Shown here: positions 1-9,429 of the stretch, piece by piece
Position numbering within the stretch: the first letter of the stretch is position 1
Layout: the number at the start of each line of letters is the position of its first letter
Translations under genes and position numbers: made by a program
DNA from: Chrysogorgia sp. JL179-B06
Lineage: Eukaryota > Cnidaria > Anthozoa > Scleralcyonacea > Chrysogorgiidae
DNA length: 64,000 nucleotides
Direction: 5' to 3'
Assembly (NCBI GenBank): GCA_035772405.1
Contig: JAYKKM010000047.1
Span: 6,881,501-6,945,500, forward strand
The notes under the pieces: model-generated
What the model was told of the DNA's origin: nothing
Database searches by the model: none
Seen by the model: only the letters and a program-made list of their open reading frames with translations

Positions 1-219
1 GTGTACGAGATAGAGGACCATGAGGGGGAACCTATCGTTGGTAAGTTTTATGAGGAAGAGTTGTCAGCTGTCGATAAAAAAGACGATGTTTATAAGGTTG
101 AGAAGATAGTGAAGAGAAAGAAGGTGGGAGGTAAAAAGATGGTTTTAGTCAAGTGGCTTGGCTACGACAGTAAACACAACTCATGGATACCAGAGATTGA
201 TATCCAAAACATTGAGTAG
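1..219 (+). CDS. Polinton integrase, C-terminal fragment (module A)
   Basis: The reading frame is open at the left edge, so this is only the last 72 codons of an integrase whose catalytic part lies outside the window. It aligns throughout with the C-termini of the complete integrases at 31294-32397 and 56818-57924: a small beta-rich segment (VYEIEDH, GKFYE) followed by a chromodomain with the aromatic residues of VKWLGY and NSWIP. Chromodomains on integrases of this class are thought to bind modified histones and steer insertion. The gene ends six bases before the ATG of the next one, the same order as in the complete element C. Confidence 0.85.
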   Translation: MYEIEDHEGEPIVGKFYEEELSAVDKKDDVYKVEKIVKRKKVGGKKMVLVKWLGYDSKHNSWIPEIDIQNIE

Positions 220-225
220 TATATA

Positions 226-1511
226 ATGGCTGAAGGAAGGTCCGATGAAATTGAAATGCAAGATCGTAACGAGTACTCGAAATATGATGATATGGATAAC
301 ACCGCCTTGGACAACGAGTATAACACACTCACCAAAGAGAGTTCGGATCTTATACGCAACGACGACCTCGATAAGCTGATAGTTGTGAGGGTTAGGATGA
401 GGTATATTGATCGTTTACGTAGTGAGAGAGAAGCAGAGACGTCTTTTATAGATAGTGGTGATGGTAAGACAGTAACAATAACTAGAGAGCATCAAAGGAG
501 TGTATCAGCCCCTGAAACTCAGTTTGTAGACACGACTAACCTACCTATAAACGACATAATACCAGCTATTGAAAACTTTATTAGTAAAGAGTTTGGTAAG
601 GATGGTTTTATACTCAACCAACGTACTGATGGGGTGATCGAGTTACGATTAAATGTTAACAAGACTAAGAAAAACAATATAACTTATAAACTAATAACAA
701 GTGAAAACACACGAGGCGCACCACAAATAGTACTAAACGTGATGCTACCGGTGTTCTACAATATAACGACGCTAAAGTATCGCAAGAGGCAGTCACACAA
801 TTTAAAAAACTAATAGGTGACATCGTGAAAAAGCAAGACAATAGAGACACGACCGTCAAAGGTATGCCAATGATAGACACGTCCTCTGACGTCTCCTACG
901 TAAAAGGGTTGACTGATGAAGAAAATCGAGTGTATCAAGGTGTGATAAACCCATCAAACACTATAGATCCACAATCAAGAGTTGGTGACAACGGCGCTCT
1001 ACAAATTCAAGCCAACTACTTTCAGGACACTATAGACACAACACTTGAAGAGAGAGACGATAGTGATGACCCTATAGAGGTAATTGGACTTGAAGAAAGA
1101 ATAATTGGTTTAAGAAAAGCGAGAGACAGAACAACTAGGCAAAGAGAGGTGGAGGAGGTTAGGGAGCGACAAGAAGAGGACGTCACTCGGTTACAAAAAA
1201 TAAAGGAGTGGTTTAAGGAAAACTGGTTGGGTGCCTCAGCTTTAGGAATAACCATAGCCTCTTTCATCACTACAATTATAATATCCGCTAGAAGCGTTGT
1301 TTTCAAAGGCGGCCAAGCACTTGGAAAATTAGGAAAAGCTATAGCTAACCTAGCCACAAAGGCTGGTCCTCTACTAGCTGGACTGCTAAACATGGTGGCG
1401 ACTGCGCTAAAGTGGGGAGCTACAGGTATATCTTGGCTAGCGTCTAATTTATGGATCCTAGATATAGCACTAGCTTGGTTCGTCTACGATCAGTACAAAC
1501 AGAGGAAATAA
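226..1511 (+). pseudogene. Coiled-coil membrane protein, frameshifted (module A)
   Basis: This is the module A copy of the 475-477-residue protein that follows the integrase in elements C and D. It begins MAEGRSDEIEM. Frame 1 carries the N-terminal part to a stop at 811-813, while homology continues in another frame from about 735-745 (the QFKKLIGDI segment) to 1511. One indel near 735-745 therefore breaks the gene. The second part keeps the family hallmarks: VGDNGALQIQANYFQ, a charged coiled coil, a hydrophobic stretch (GITIASFITTIIISA) and a hydrophobic C-terminus. The function of the family is unknown; position and membrane segments suggest a virion or assembly protein. Confidence 0.75.
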
Positions 1512-1520
1512 AACATGTGT

Positions 1521-1532
1521 TATAATATATAG
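1521..1532 (+). promoter_or_regulatory. Start-proximal TATAATATATAG motif
   Basis: An AT-rich TATAATATATAG string ends one base before the capsid ATG at 1534. The same motif precedes many genes of this element family, so it probably marks a viral promoter with a very short leader. Confidence 0.5.
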
Positions 1533-1533
1533 T

Positions 1534-2742
1534 ATGAATACTAACGAAAAAGAGTTGCTTCCTGGATATAGACGTCGTGAAATATCTTCTATCAAAGGCA
1601 CAAGAACGCGTAACGTTGTAACGCTAAACCCCAACAAAGCCAATCCAGGGGAGGAGTTATACATCAATATCCCGAAAACAAAGGGTAACACTTGTTTGGT
1701 ACCCTCTAGTCTCCATATTCTATTCGACTTTAAGAGTTCGAATGCGAAATCATGGTTTCTTAACAACCTTTCGAGACTACTATTTGAGAGACTGGTGGTA
1801 AAACTAGCTGGTGAGTCCGTGTACGACAATAGTGGTGAAAGCGTCATCGGTACGTACAAAGACCTCTGGAAACCTAACAGTGAGCGAGACCAGATGGTCG
1901 AATATGGTATAGCAAACGAGAACCTTCGAAAGTTAATCTCGAAGGACGACAGTGGCGCAGCCAGTGGAGACACACAAAAAGTTAGTGATGGTCTGATGTT
2001 CTCAATCTATAACACTAAACAAAAGATTCAAATCGACAAGATTCTAGAAGATCATGGTCTATACGCACCATACAACATGAACAACAATTTCAGGTATATA
2101 ATCACACTCCCTAAAGCGTCTGATATTATGGTGGCTCAATCTGGATCAGCTGTGGCTGGCAATACGTTAGAGAACCTTGAGTTGGAGTACGAAACTATCG
2201 AGAACCAAGAGATTGCTGATGAAGTATCATCTCTATACGCATCCGGTAGGTCTCTATCATACGAACACGTCACGCTAATGAAGACTGTGGAGTGGGATAA
2301 AGGAATCACACTCGTGAATGAGAATATTAATCTACCAAGAAAATCGATGAAATCTGTCGTTTTACTCTTCACAAACAAAACAAGAACTGATAGTGAAGAG
2401 TTCATCTATCCAAACATAGAGTCAGTCAAACTCACCATAGAAGGTGTGCCGAACATGGTCTACAGAGAAGCGAAAAGACTATTCGGGCAAGGACTAGACT
2501 CCGACCAGCATATGACTATCCAAAAGTTTTACAAAGACGGTTTCGCTTTGGTTGTTGACCTTAGATCTATCGAAGATAACGTGAAAGTTGCAACTGGAAA
2601 AAAGATTGTGAACACTCAGTCAGGAATATTGATGGAAATCAATAAAGAAGTCACAACAGCGAACGTTATGTGTAGAATATTCGTGCTCTCCGATGGTCTC
2701 GTAAACTTCATCAACAACGATCTACAATCAATCCAGTACTAA
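1534..2742 (+). CDS. Major capsid protein, putative double jelly-roll (module A)
   Basis: This intact gene encodes 402 residues and is collinear with the 412-residue proteins at 33884-35122 and 54116-55354. Conserved blocks include LSPGFRR-like LLPGYRR near the start, NPNKANPGEELYI, SWFLNN, VYDNSGE, MVAQSGSAV, LENLELEYETI and DSEEFIYPNIESVK. It is ten residues shorter than its relatives because the segment after the VPNMVY motif (SQGIPKSKFY in C) is missing in frame. Its position directly before the packaging ATPase, its length and its strong conservation fit the major capsid protein of Polinton-like viruses. The fold is inferred, not demonstrated. The start is fixed by the promoter motif directly upstream. 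Confidence 0.65.
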   Translation: MNTNEKELLPGYRRREISSIKGTRTRNVVTLNPNKANPGEELYINIPKTKGNTCLVPSSLHILFDFKSSNAKSWFLNNLSRLLFERLVVKLAGESVYDNSGESVIGTYKDLWKPNSERDQMVEYGIANENLRKLISKDDSGAASGDTQKVSDGLMFSIYNTKQKIQIDKILEDHGLYAPYNMNNNFRYIITLPKASDIMVAQSGSAVAGNTLENLELEYETIENQEIADEVSSLYASGRSLSYEHVTLMKTVEWDKGITLVNENINLPRKSMKSVVLLFTNKTRTDSEEFIYPNIESVKLTIEGVPNMVYREAKRLFGQGLDSDQHMTIQKFYKDGFALVVDLRSIEDNVKVATGKKIVNTQSGILMEINKEVTTANVMCRIFVLSDGLVNFINNDLQSIQY

Positions 2743-2758
2743 ACATATAGTATTCTAT

Positions 2759-3373
2759 ATGAAAACACCTTTTAACATGCTGATTGTTGGTATGACAGCC
2801 TGCGGTAAAACGTACTACCTTTTGGATATGATAGAGAAAGACTACATGAATCACTTCGATTTCATCATTCTTATATGTCCAACATTTGAATGGAACAAAA
2901 CGTACACAGAGTGGAAATACTTGAGAGACCCAGACTTTATCGCTATTCAGTGTGAGCAAGATAAGGTCAACGTAGTCCTCAAACACGTGACTGACACTTA
3001 TAAAGGTACTAATTCATTGATAATATTAGACGATTGTGCTGGTGGGCAGGACGTTAAAAACAGAACAAGCGAACTAGTTAAACTAGCCTTTAGCGCTAGA
3101 CACTACAACCTATCCACAATAGTCATAACACAACAACTAACCTCAATTAGTAAACCATATCGTGAGAACATCTCAAAGTTAGTAACATTCTACAACCCTA
3201 ACAGAAACGATATGAAAACTATTGCAGACGATTATCTTAATGGAGTCGATAAAGTGGAAATTCAGAAAATAATAAAACAGTTGAAAGACAACGAGTACGC
3301 AAGATTGGAGATAATTCTAAGGCATCCATACTCATACGAAATAGTTATTCCACAAAAACAAAACAGTCGATAG
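2759..3373 (+). CDS. A32-like genome-packaging ATPase (module A)
   Basis: This is a 204-residue FtsK/HerA-superfamily ATPase of the A32 type that pumps viral DNA into preformed capsids. The Walker A motif GMTACGKT lies at residues 11-18, the Walker B motif LIILDD near 87-92, and a polar ITQQ motif near 123-126. It starts 16 bases after the capsid stop, with ATATAG between. The C-terminus is a few residues longer (QKQNSR) than in C and D, which end at VIPQ, because an 86-bp duplication altered the 3' end. The gene looks intact. Confidence 0.85.
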   Translation: MKTPFNMLIVGMTACGKTYYLLDMIEKDYMNHFDFIILICPTFEWNKTYTEWKYLRDPDFIAIQCEQDKVNVVLKHVTDTYKGTNSLIILDDCAGGQDVKNRTSELVKLAFSARHYNLSTIVITQQLTSISKPYRENISKLVTFYNPNRNDMKTIADDYLNGVDKVEIQKIIKQLKDNEYARLEIILRHPYSYEIVIPQKQNSR

Positions 3374-3458
3374 ACAACGAACACGTAAGTTTGGAGATAC
3401 TTATAAGGCATCCATACTCATACGAAATATTTATTCCGCAAAAACAAAACATATCGTA
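3287..3458 (+). repeat. 86-bp tandem duplication of the ATPase 3' end
   Basis: Bases 3287-3372 and 3373-3458 are two diverged copies of the same segment. Both encode a version of LRHPYSYEI or IRHPYSYEI followed by IPQKQN. The first copy is in the ATPase frame; the second lies between the ATPase stop and the next gene. Confidence 0.75.
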
Positions 3459-3469
3459 TAATATAGGAC

Positions 3470-4004
3470 ATGCCAAAACGCAAGACATCTTGAGACAATT
3501 GACGAACTCATTGAAGACATACAATAAGCAGAACAGGAAGTGATTGACGAGCCACAAATCGACACACCACAAGTTGACGACACTCCGCAAACTGATGTAG
3601 ATAAGAAACGAAACGAACTAAGAAGACTCTCAGAGGACGGTGAGATAGACCAATTCATCGCTTATCTCAAAAAGGCCTCAGCTAAAGTTATCAATAAGAT
3701 CTACGAAGAATGGGAGGTAAAAAGAATGGAGAAAGCGAACATGTTTCTCTGTGATCTTTTAATAAGTAAGTTCGCCCACGCATTAGGAGGGTTCAACGCT
3801 ATTGAGTCACCTGAAAAGCTCGAAAACGAGTTGATTACTGACCAGTTATTAAAAAGAGATGTAGAGAAGTTTATATCATACGTATCCCCCTATCTCCCTT
3901 GTTTAGGGTTGCTATCAGGTGGACTGACAACTAGTAAACACGTACTTAGCCACATGGCAAGAGGGGAAATCCCCGAGGGGGAACCCCCAAGTGAAGAAAA
4001 CTAA
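3470..4004 (+). pseudogene. Small post-ATPase protein, broken (module A)
   Basis: This is the module A homologue of the proteins at 35762-36250 and 52982-53476. An ATG at 3470, preceded by TATAATATAG at 3457-3466, begins MPKRKTS, matching MVKRKSEENP of the intact copies, but an early frameshift and an in-frame TAA at 3525-3527 break the gene. The rest, read from about 3540, keeps the family core: LSEDGEIDQFIAYLKKASAK, then LLISKFAHALGGFNAIE and a hydrophobic LPCLGLLSGGLTTSKHV tail. The function is unknown. The C-terminal hydrophobic segment suggests a membrane or virion association. Confidence 0.7.
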
Positions 4005-4170
4005 TTACAACATAAACGGAAGCGAGTTGAAGTTAGATATTATATATCCAACGCATGGGACCTAAAAACCACAAAAACGATATAACATGGGTGTACCAAC
4101 GCACTTATCCAAATCGTGTAGATTCCAAATGGATCTGATTCCTGGAAAATCATATAGATTCCTAAAAATA

Positions 4171-4289
4171 GACCACGCCCTTTTTTAAGACGTCTCGGCC
4201 ACGTCCTTTTTAAGACGTCTCGGCCACGTCCTTTTTAAGACGTCTCGGCCACGCTCTTTTTAAGACGTCTCGACCACGCCCCTTTTTTA
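4171..4289. repeat. Tandem repeat, about 25-bp unit
   Basis: About 4.5 copies of a unit with the core CTTTTTAAGACGTCTCGGCC lie in the gap between modules A and B. The remainder of 4005-4365 has no gene that I can see. It contains an AT-rich inverted repeat around GGAATTATC...AATTCC and two tandem copies of AACTTGACCTTGA (about 4326-4350). Confidence 0.85.
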
Positions 4290-4365
4290 AGGAATTCTTG
4301 GAATTATCTCAAAAATAATTCCAAGAACTTGACCTTGAAACTTGACCTTGAAATATATCTGACTT

Positions 4366-5526
4366 TTGGAAAACTGTCCTGGTACCGCCATATCCTATAC
4401 TACTAACCCTAACGAAACACTCTACATTAACATGCCAAAACTCAAACCAGACTCATGTTTAGTTCCAGGAAGTCTACACATCCTGTTTGACTTTAAAAAT
4501 GCAAACGTCAAGAGTTGGTTTTTGAACAACTTGTCTAAACTTTTACAATGCCAACTGACTATCAAAATGGCATGAGAAGTTGTGTACGACAATGTTGGTG
4601 AATCTACCATCGCTGTTTACAATGATCTCTGGAAACCTGAGGGTGAACGAGATGAGATGATGGAGTTTGGTGTTGCTGGAGAGAACTTACGAAAGCTAGT
4701 GTCTAAAGATGACAGTGGAGCTGCGAGTGGAGATGTCTCAAAAGTTTCTGACGGGTTGGTGTTTGGTGTTTTTGGAACAAAACAAAAAATATCTCTTGAC
4801 AAGATTTTGGGAGACTCTGGGTTGTACGCTCCATACTCTATGAGCAACAACCTACAGTTCGCTATCAAGTTACCAAGTGCTACTGACATCATGGTTGCAC
4901 AATCTGGCAGTGCTGTTGGTGGATATTCTCTAGAGAATCTAGAATTGGAGTACGAAACCATCGACAACTTGGATCTTGCGAGTGAGATTACAAGTCTCTA
5001 CATGGTTGGAAAGTCACTACCGTACGAACATGTAACACTCATGAAAAAGAGTCCGTGGGGAAAAGGTGAGACCTTGATTAATGAAAACATTAATCTACCA
5101 CGAAAAAGTATGAAAGCTGTGGTGTTGTTATTCACCAAAGCTGCAATCACCGACTCTGAAGAGTTCGTATATCCTAACATCGACAGCGTAAAAGTCACTA
5201 TCGAAGGAGTTCCTAACGAAGTCTACAGTCAAGGAATTCCAAAGTCAAGGTATTACTCTGAAGCTGAACGCCTATTTGGTCAAGTCAACCAAAGTGTTAC
5301 ACATAGGGAGTTCTACAATGATAGCTTCGCATTGGTAGTAGATTTGCGAAGTACTAAAGATCAAAAAGTTCATGGATCAGGAAAGAAAATTATGAACACG
5401 CAGAGTGGAATCTTACTCGAGATCACAAAACGTGCTACAGCTACTGACTTGATATGTCACATATTTGTACTATCAGACGCGTTGCTAAGCATCGCATCAG
5501 GAAATCTACAAAGTATTCAGTACTAG
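4366..5526 (+). pseudogene. Major capsid protein with in-frame stop (module B)
   Basis: This second capsid gene follows the same family alignment from TTNPNETLYINMPKLK onward. There is no family-like N-terminus or ATG: the first roughly 30 residues are replaced by unrelated sequence, so the 5' end is truncated near 4366. An in-frame TGA at 4573-4575 sits where homologues have a glycine codon before the VYDN motif. Downstream, 4576-5526 is open and well conserved, including DSEEFVYPNIDSVK and SQGIPKSRYYSEAERLFG, which module A lacks. Base composition is more AT-rich than in modules A, C and D, suggesting a separate lineage. Confidence 0.75.
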
Positions 5527-5573
5527 ACATGTTTTTTCCTTATATCACAACATAAGGAAAACTAAAATAAAAG

Positions 5574-6173
5574 ATGGATATTCCGTTTAATATCCTGATA
5601 GTAGGACCAACCTATTGTGGAAAAACTTACTATCTCTTAGAGATGTTAGAAAAACATTTCAAAGGAACATTTGACTATATTGTTCTTATTTGTCCAACCA
5701 TACTCTGGAACACGACGTATCATAATTGGAAATATTTTCACGATCCAAAATTCATTGTTCTACCTGTTGAACAGGATAATGTGAACGAGATGATGAAACA
5801 CGTTGTTGACGTGTACACCAATACAAACACACTTATTATTCTAGATGATTGTGCAAGTGGACAAGATGTAAAAAACAGAACGAGTGAACTTGTCAAGTTA
5901 GGTTTTGGTGGTAGACATTATGGATTGTCTACTATTGTTTTAACACAACAGATGACAAGTATTGCGAAACCTTATCGAGAGAACATTTCGAGAATAACAA
6001 GTTTCCATAACACAAACAAAAAAGACATGTTAGAACTTATCTATGACTACTTGAATGGTGTTTCCAAAGAAGATGTAACATGTATCACAAAAGAATTAAG
6101 AGAAAAGAAACATGCATGTTTAGAAATAAATCTTAGACATCCTTACGAATACGAAGTCATCTCTCCTAAATAA
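5574..6173 (+). CDS. A32-like genome-packaging ATPase (module B)
   Basis: This is an intact 199-residue packaging ATPase with Walker A GPTYCGKT at residues 11-18, Walker B LIILDD near 87-92 and LTQQ near 123-126. It is homologous over its full length to the ATPases of A, C and D but clearly more diverged. It starts 48 bases after the capsid stop, and the leader lacks a good TATAATATAG motif (only CTAAAATAAAAG). The next gene begins four bases after its stop, so the two are probably expressed together. Confidence 0.85.
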   Translation: MDIPFNILIVGPTYCGKTYYLLEMLEKHFKGTFDYIVLICPTILWNTTYHNWKYFHDPKFIVLPVEQDNVNEMMKHVVDVYTNTNTLIILDDCASGQDVKNRTSELVKLGFGGRHYGLSTIVLTQQMTSIAKPYRENISRITSFHNTNKKDMLELIYDYLNGVSKEDVTCITKELREKKHACLEINLRHPYEYEVISPK

Positions 6174-6176
6174 AGA

Positions 6177-6626
6177 ATGAACCCAGAAGATTTAATTAAC
6201 TCTGCGAAAGAAAAGACAACGAACCCGGAAAACTCTGAAGACATTGCGAAGGAGGTTGATAGAAAAAGAGATGAACTCCTCCTTTTAGCGAGCGATGGTG
6301 AAATAAAAAAAAGTGAAGCGTACATTAGAAAAGCAAATGCAAAAACCGTGTTAAAAATGTACGCAGAGTACGAAGCTGAAGTTCGAGAGAAAAGTACAGT
6401 GTTTTTGTGCGACATGTTTTTAGCGAAGTTCGCAATGTTGTTGGGTGGACTCGACGCAGTGGAAAAACCTGAGGAGATGGAGAAAGAACTCAAAAGAGAC
6501 CCGTATCTTAACAAAGATTTGAAAAGTATCATGTCAAGACTAACACCTATGATTCCATTCCTTGGACTACTCTCTGGTGGTCTCACTGTAGGAAAACATG
6601 TGTACTGCACTGTACTCCCACACTAA
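6177..6626 (+). CDS. Small post-ATPase protein (module B)
   Basis: This is an intact 149-residue homologue of the protein that follows the ATPase in A, C and D. It has a charged N-terminal half, the block LASDGEIKKSEAYIRKANAK, a helical middle (FLCDMFLAKFAMLLGGLDAV) and a hydrophobic C-terminal segment MIPFLGLLSGGLTVGKHV. It is the only unbroken copy in modules A and B. The function is unknown; I infer a structural or membrane-linked role from synteny with capsid and packaging genes. Confidence 0.75.
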   Translation: MNPEDLINSAKEKTTNPENSEDIAKEVDRKRDELLLLASDGEIKKSEAYIRKANAKTVLKMYAEYEAEVREKSTVFLCDMFLAKFAMLLGGLDAVEKPEEMEKELKRDPYLNKDLKSIMSRLTPMIPFLGLLSGGLTVGKHVYCTVLPH

Positions 6627-6694
6627 GAGTGATAAAAAAGAAGAAGAAGAAGAAAAAGAAGTTTGATTTAAAAAAAACACTATAATAAAGAGAC

Positions 6695-6862
6695 ATGAGT
6701 TATCCAGAAAGTGAATGTTACACGTTTAGAGTTTCCGTAGAAGTTGCACGACTAGAACAATTTCGAAAGTTCTTCTACAAGTTCGTGCATGCTCAAGAAG
6801 AAGAACTCCCTAAAATCATATGGGAAAAAATAGACAAAAACAAGTCTACAAAAAAATGTTAA
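6695..6862 (+). CDS. Small hypothetical protein, 55 residues
   Basis: This short reading frame starts at an ATG preceded by ACTATAATAAAGAGAC, which resembles the start-proximal TATAATATAG motif of the family. It encodes MSYPESECYTFRVSVEVARL at its start and ends in a lysine-rich tail. It overlaps the next gene by 43 bases in another frame. Either it is a separate small gene, or it and the next frame were once one gene split in the A-rich tract. I do not recognise it. Confidence 0.4.
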   Translation: MSYPESECYTFRVSVEVARLEQFRKFFYKFVHAQEEELPKIIWEKIDKNKSTKKC

Positions 6863-7398
6863 AAAAAATGAAGATGAAAAAGCACTTGTTCGCGGTTCTC
6901 ACACAGATGCAACCCAAGATAGACTCGGACTACCACTGGATAATATTAAGAGATTTATCAATCTTAGACAACTTCACAGAACAAAAGGCAAGTTTGAAAT
7001 CCTTATTTTTCAAACTATTAGAACATTACGGTGAAGATGTTAATAGAGAACGTTTTGGTGTTGGCGGAGAGGGATATGCCTTCCACTTGGCGTACAAGGA
7101 TCATTTCTCTTGTACGAAGCATAAGTACGACACAGAAGTACATCACGACCCCTGTGAGGATTGCGAAAACTACGAACAATATGAGAAAAGAAAACGTGGT
7201 GATCTGATTAACAAAAAGTGGGATGACTACCACTACGAACAGGGAGAAGGTGAGATATTCAAAGATGACGAGTACATCAAAAGACAACACATTAGAAAAG
7301 TCACACTACAGATAGAGTACGAGAGCACTGAGAAAGACGAGTTGCTAAGAGAGAGATATGCTAAGTACTTGGATTGGTGTTTCAAAAATATAGTCTAG
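6820..7398 (+). CDS. Hypothetical protein, 192 residues, Cys/His-rich middle
   Basis: I do not recognise this protein. It has a very basic N-terminus (MGKNRQKQVYKKMLKKMKMK) and a middle with closely spaced Cys and His (FSCTKHKYDTEVHHDPCEDC), which could bind a metal. The C-terminal third is charged and tyrosine-rich. It has no counterpart in elements C or D as far as visible here. Its AT-rich composition matches module B, so it is probably part of that lineage. Confidence 0.5.
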   Translation: MGKNRQKQVYKKMLKKMKMKKHLFAVLTQMQPKIDSDYHWIILRDLSILDNFTEQKASLKSLFFKLLEHYGEDVNRERFGVGGEGYAFHLAYKDHFSCTKHKYDTEVHHDPCEDCENYEQYEKRKRGDLINKKWDDYHYEQGEGEIFKDDEYIKRQHIRKVTLQIEYESTEKDELLRERYAKYLDWCFKNIV

Positions 7399-7485
7399 AG
7401 ATATGAACTCATATCCAAAAAGGATATGAATTTTTGAATCGAATTCCAAACCATTCCCTGAGAACGATATATCATATGTACGAAG

Positions 7486-8292
7486 ATGTCATTGGATTCG
7501 AATAGGAAACAAAACAAGCATATGCAAGACAGGTGGAACAGCTATTGGACTCAAGTTATGTACAAGACAATGTGTAACCATGTTTGGATTAGGGAAGAGC
7601 AAGTGGACAAAGATGAAGTAGCAAAACAAAAACTCAAGTCCATCTTGTTACTAATGGACGATGATGTGCGAGGTCTTGTCGGCGACGGTGTTTGTAAGTG
7701 GTTGGATCACGTGGCGACAAAAGTAACAACTAAGGTTTTAGTTGAGAATCCAAACAGATTCGAAAATGTACCAACTGACTTGAGCGACACATTGGAGAGT
7801 CTAAGACACAACGAAGCTATCAAACTAGAGGATAGAGGAGATAAGTGGCGTGTGAACCACGACGTAAGACCAAACAAGGAAGATGTATTTGAACGAAAGT
7901 TGGTTCCCACTTACGGTGCATGGAATCTAAGTGGAATTAAAGATTGTCTTAATTTTTTAGAAGCTATTGGACCTATATTAACACCAGCACTAACGCACGC
8001 ATTGGAACCTGTTTTCAAATATATCCCTTCCTATGACCATGGAAAAAGTTATGGGAACAGTAAGACGTTGTTATGCACAATCTGGAAAAACAATGAACTA
8101 AGTCACTACGAGTTGTATTCTAGTGCTAAAAAGGTGTTGGAACAACGTGGAAGTAAGACTTATGACTCATGTGGCTTTACAATTAGTGCTAGCACAGTGA
8201 GTAAGCTAACAAAGAGTGGAAACAGTATGGGTTTCTGTGGTAGTGGCTACGAGGGAACTATGTGTATTAAGGATGTTACCAAATGGATTTAG
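7486..8292 (+). CDS. Hypothetical protein, 268 residues (module B)
   Basis: This long open frame has an upstream AT-rich motif (GATATATCATATGTACGAAG) just before the ATG, in the style of other genes of the family. The protein is soluble-looking, with no membrane segment, tryptophan-rich near the start (RWNSYWTQVMYKTM), and with a C-terminal half rich in Ser, Gly and Cys (YDSCGFTISASTVSKLTKSG). I find no recognised motif. It is the last gene before a hairpin at 8332-8364 and then decayed transposon sequence, so it is probably near the end of the B element. Confidence 0.5.
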   Translation: MSLDSNRKQNKHMQDRWNSYWTQVMYKTMCNHVWIREEQVDKDEVAKQKLKSILLLMDDDVRGLVGDGVCKWLDHVATKVTTKVLVENPNRFENVPTDLSDTLESLRHNEAIKLEDRGDKWRVNHDVRPNKEDVFERKLVPTYGAWNLSGIKDCLNFLEAIGPILTPALTHALEPVFKYIPSYDHGKSYGNSKTLLCTIWKNNELSHYELYSSAKKVLEQRGSKTYDSCGFTISASTVSKLTKSGNSMGFCGSGYEGTMCIKDVTKWI

Positions 8293-8331
8293 GGTTCTAG
8301 TTAGGAACTTACTCACGTAACTCATCAAATC

Positions 8332-8364
8332 TCCACATGTGAAAAACATGTGGAAATTTTTTTT
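8332..8364. terminator. 9-bp hairpin followed by a T run
   Basis: TCCACATGT and ACATGTGGA form a perfect 9-bp stem around a GAAAA loop, followed by AA and eight T residues. It lies 40 bases after the stop of the last module B gene. It looks like a transcription-end or processing hairpin, but in an animal genome this role is only a guess. Confidence 0.35.
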
Positions 8365-9429
8365 ATGAAGCATGTTGAGGAAATGTTGAAAACTCAGGGT
8401 GAGCAGGAAAGTAGCGAGCGAACGAGTGGAAACTTACTGACTCAGGGTGAGGTGAGTTAGAACTCTCAGTTTCCTACTACTTTATTATTATTATTATTAT
8501 TATCAGTACCCGTGGCTTTCGATGCCTTGAGATGGTTTAGTGCATGCGCTCTTTACCTGACCTACTATATACTAGGAAGTGGGGGTGGATACTCTTTCAG
8601 GTATACTTCGATCGTGAAGTTGAGGATTGTTCGTGATGTTAAGGTCTTTCCATGGATCAGTAAAAGATTTCTGTATCTTTTCCGCAACAATTAAGATTTC
8701 TTCTTTAGATATTGCAGTTAGACCACCCTGTTGATTACTTACACCTGTACACACGCCAGAGCATATTTTAGGAATTTCCCGAGCAATTATATATTATAAC
8801 GAAACAATCTTGCAAATGCTGTCTTGCAACGTCTAAAAACGTCTTGAAACGTCTTGTTGTTCCTCCATTGTTTACAGGCTCGTCTTGGTTTACGCGCGTG
8901 TTATTTGGTTTTCACGCGTGGTATTCACTCACACTCACAGAGGGGAATTAACTCTTATACCCCGCCACAGCGGAGAATTCGAGTTTACATTGACTGGTCA
9001 TGTGGTACAAATCTAGCTCTTTGATTGGACAATTTATAGTTGAAGTATAATATATACCTGTAGCTTTATACCATTAAAATTAATAATAATCATGTTTATT
9101 CCACATTTTCGCAAAAAGAATTTGAATTACATTGGGTTACAAAAAATAAAAGATTACTAACTAGTTTACAACTTCGTGACTTTATAAAGGACTGGGTTAC
9201 AAAAGGACTGGGTTACAAAATGCCTAAGTATCGATCATTACATTGTGAAATTCGTCTTATCACTAATTTAATTTCTCTAAATATCTAACTAACTTTATCT
9301 ATTAATAAATATCTAAATGTAAATATGATAAGAATTGATAAAAACATTTATAGTACTATGTATTAAGCATTAGAATCGTACTTGGGAAAACCTGCATTTA
9401 AAAATGGTGTACTTGTTGGCATTCCTTGT
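8365..9429. other. Non-coding stretch
   Basis: I see no gene. It contains a (TTA)n microsatellite near 8480-8501, a cluster of AAACGTCTTG-type repeats at about 8820-8860, and AT-rich sequence at 9050-9420. Confidence 0.6.

Noticed and set aside
226..1511. Programmed frameshift in the coiled-coil protein gene of module A
   Set aside because: C and D copies are in one frame, and I see no slippery heptamer with a supporting structure at the shift, so a plain indel is more likely.
4573..4575. TGA read as a sense codon (recoding) in the module B capsid gene
   Set aside because: The gene also lacks its normal N-terminus, and related copies have glycine here. A nonsense mutation is simpler.
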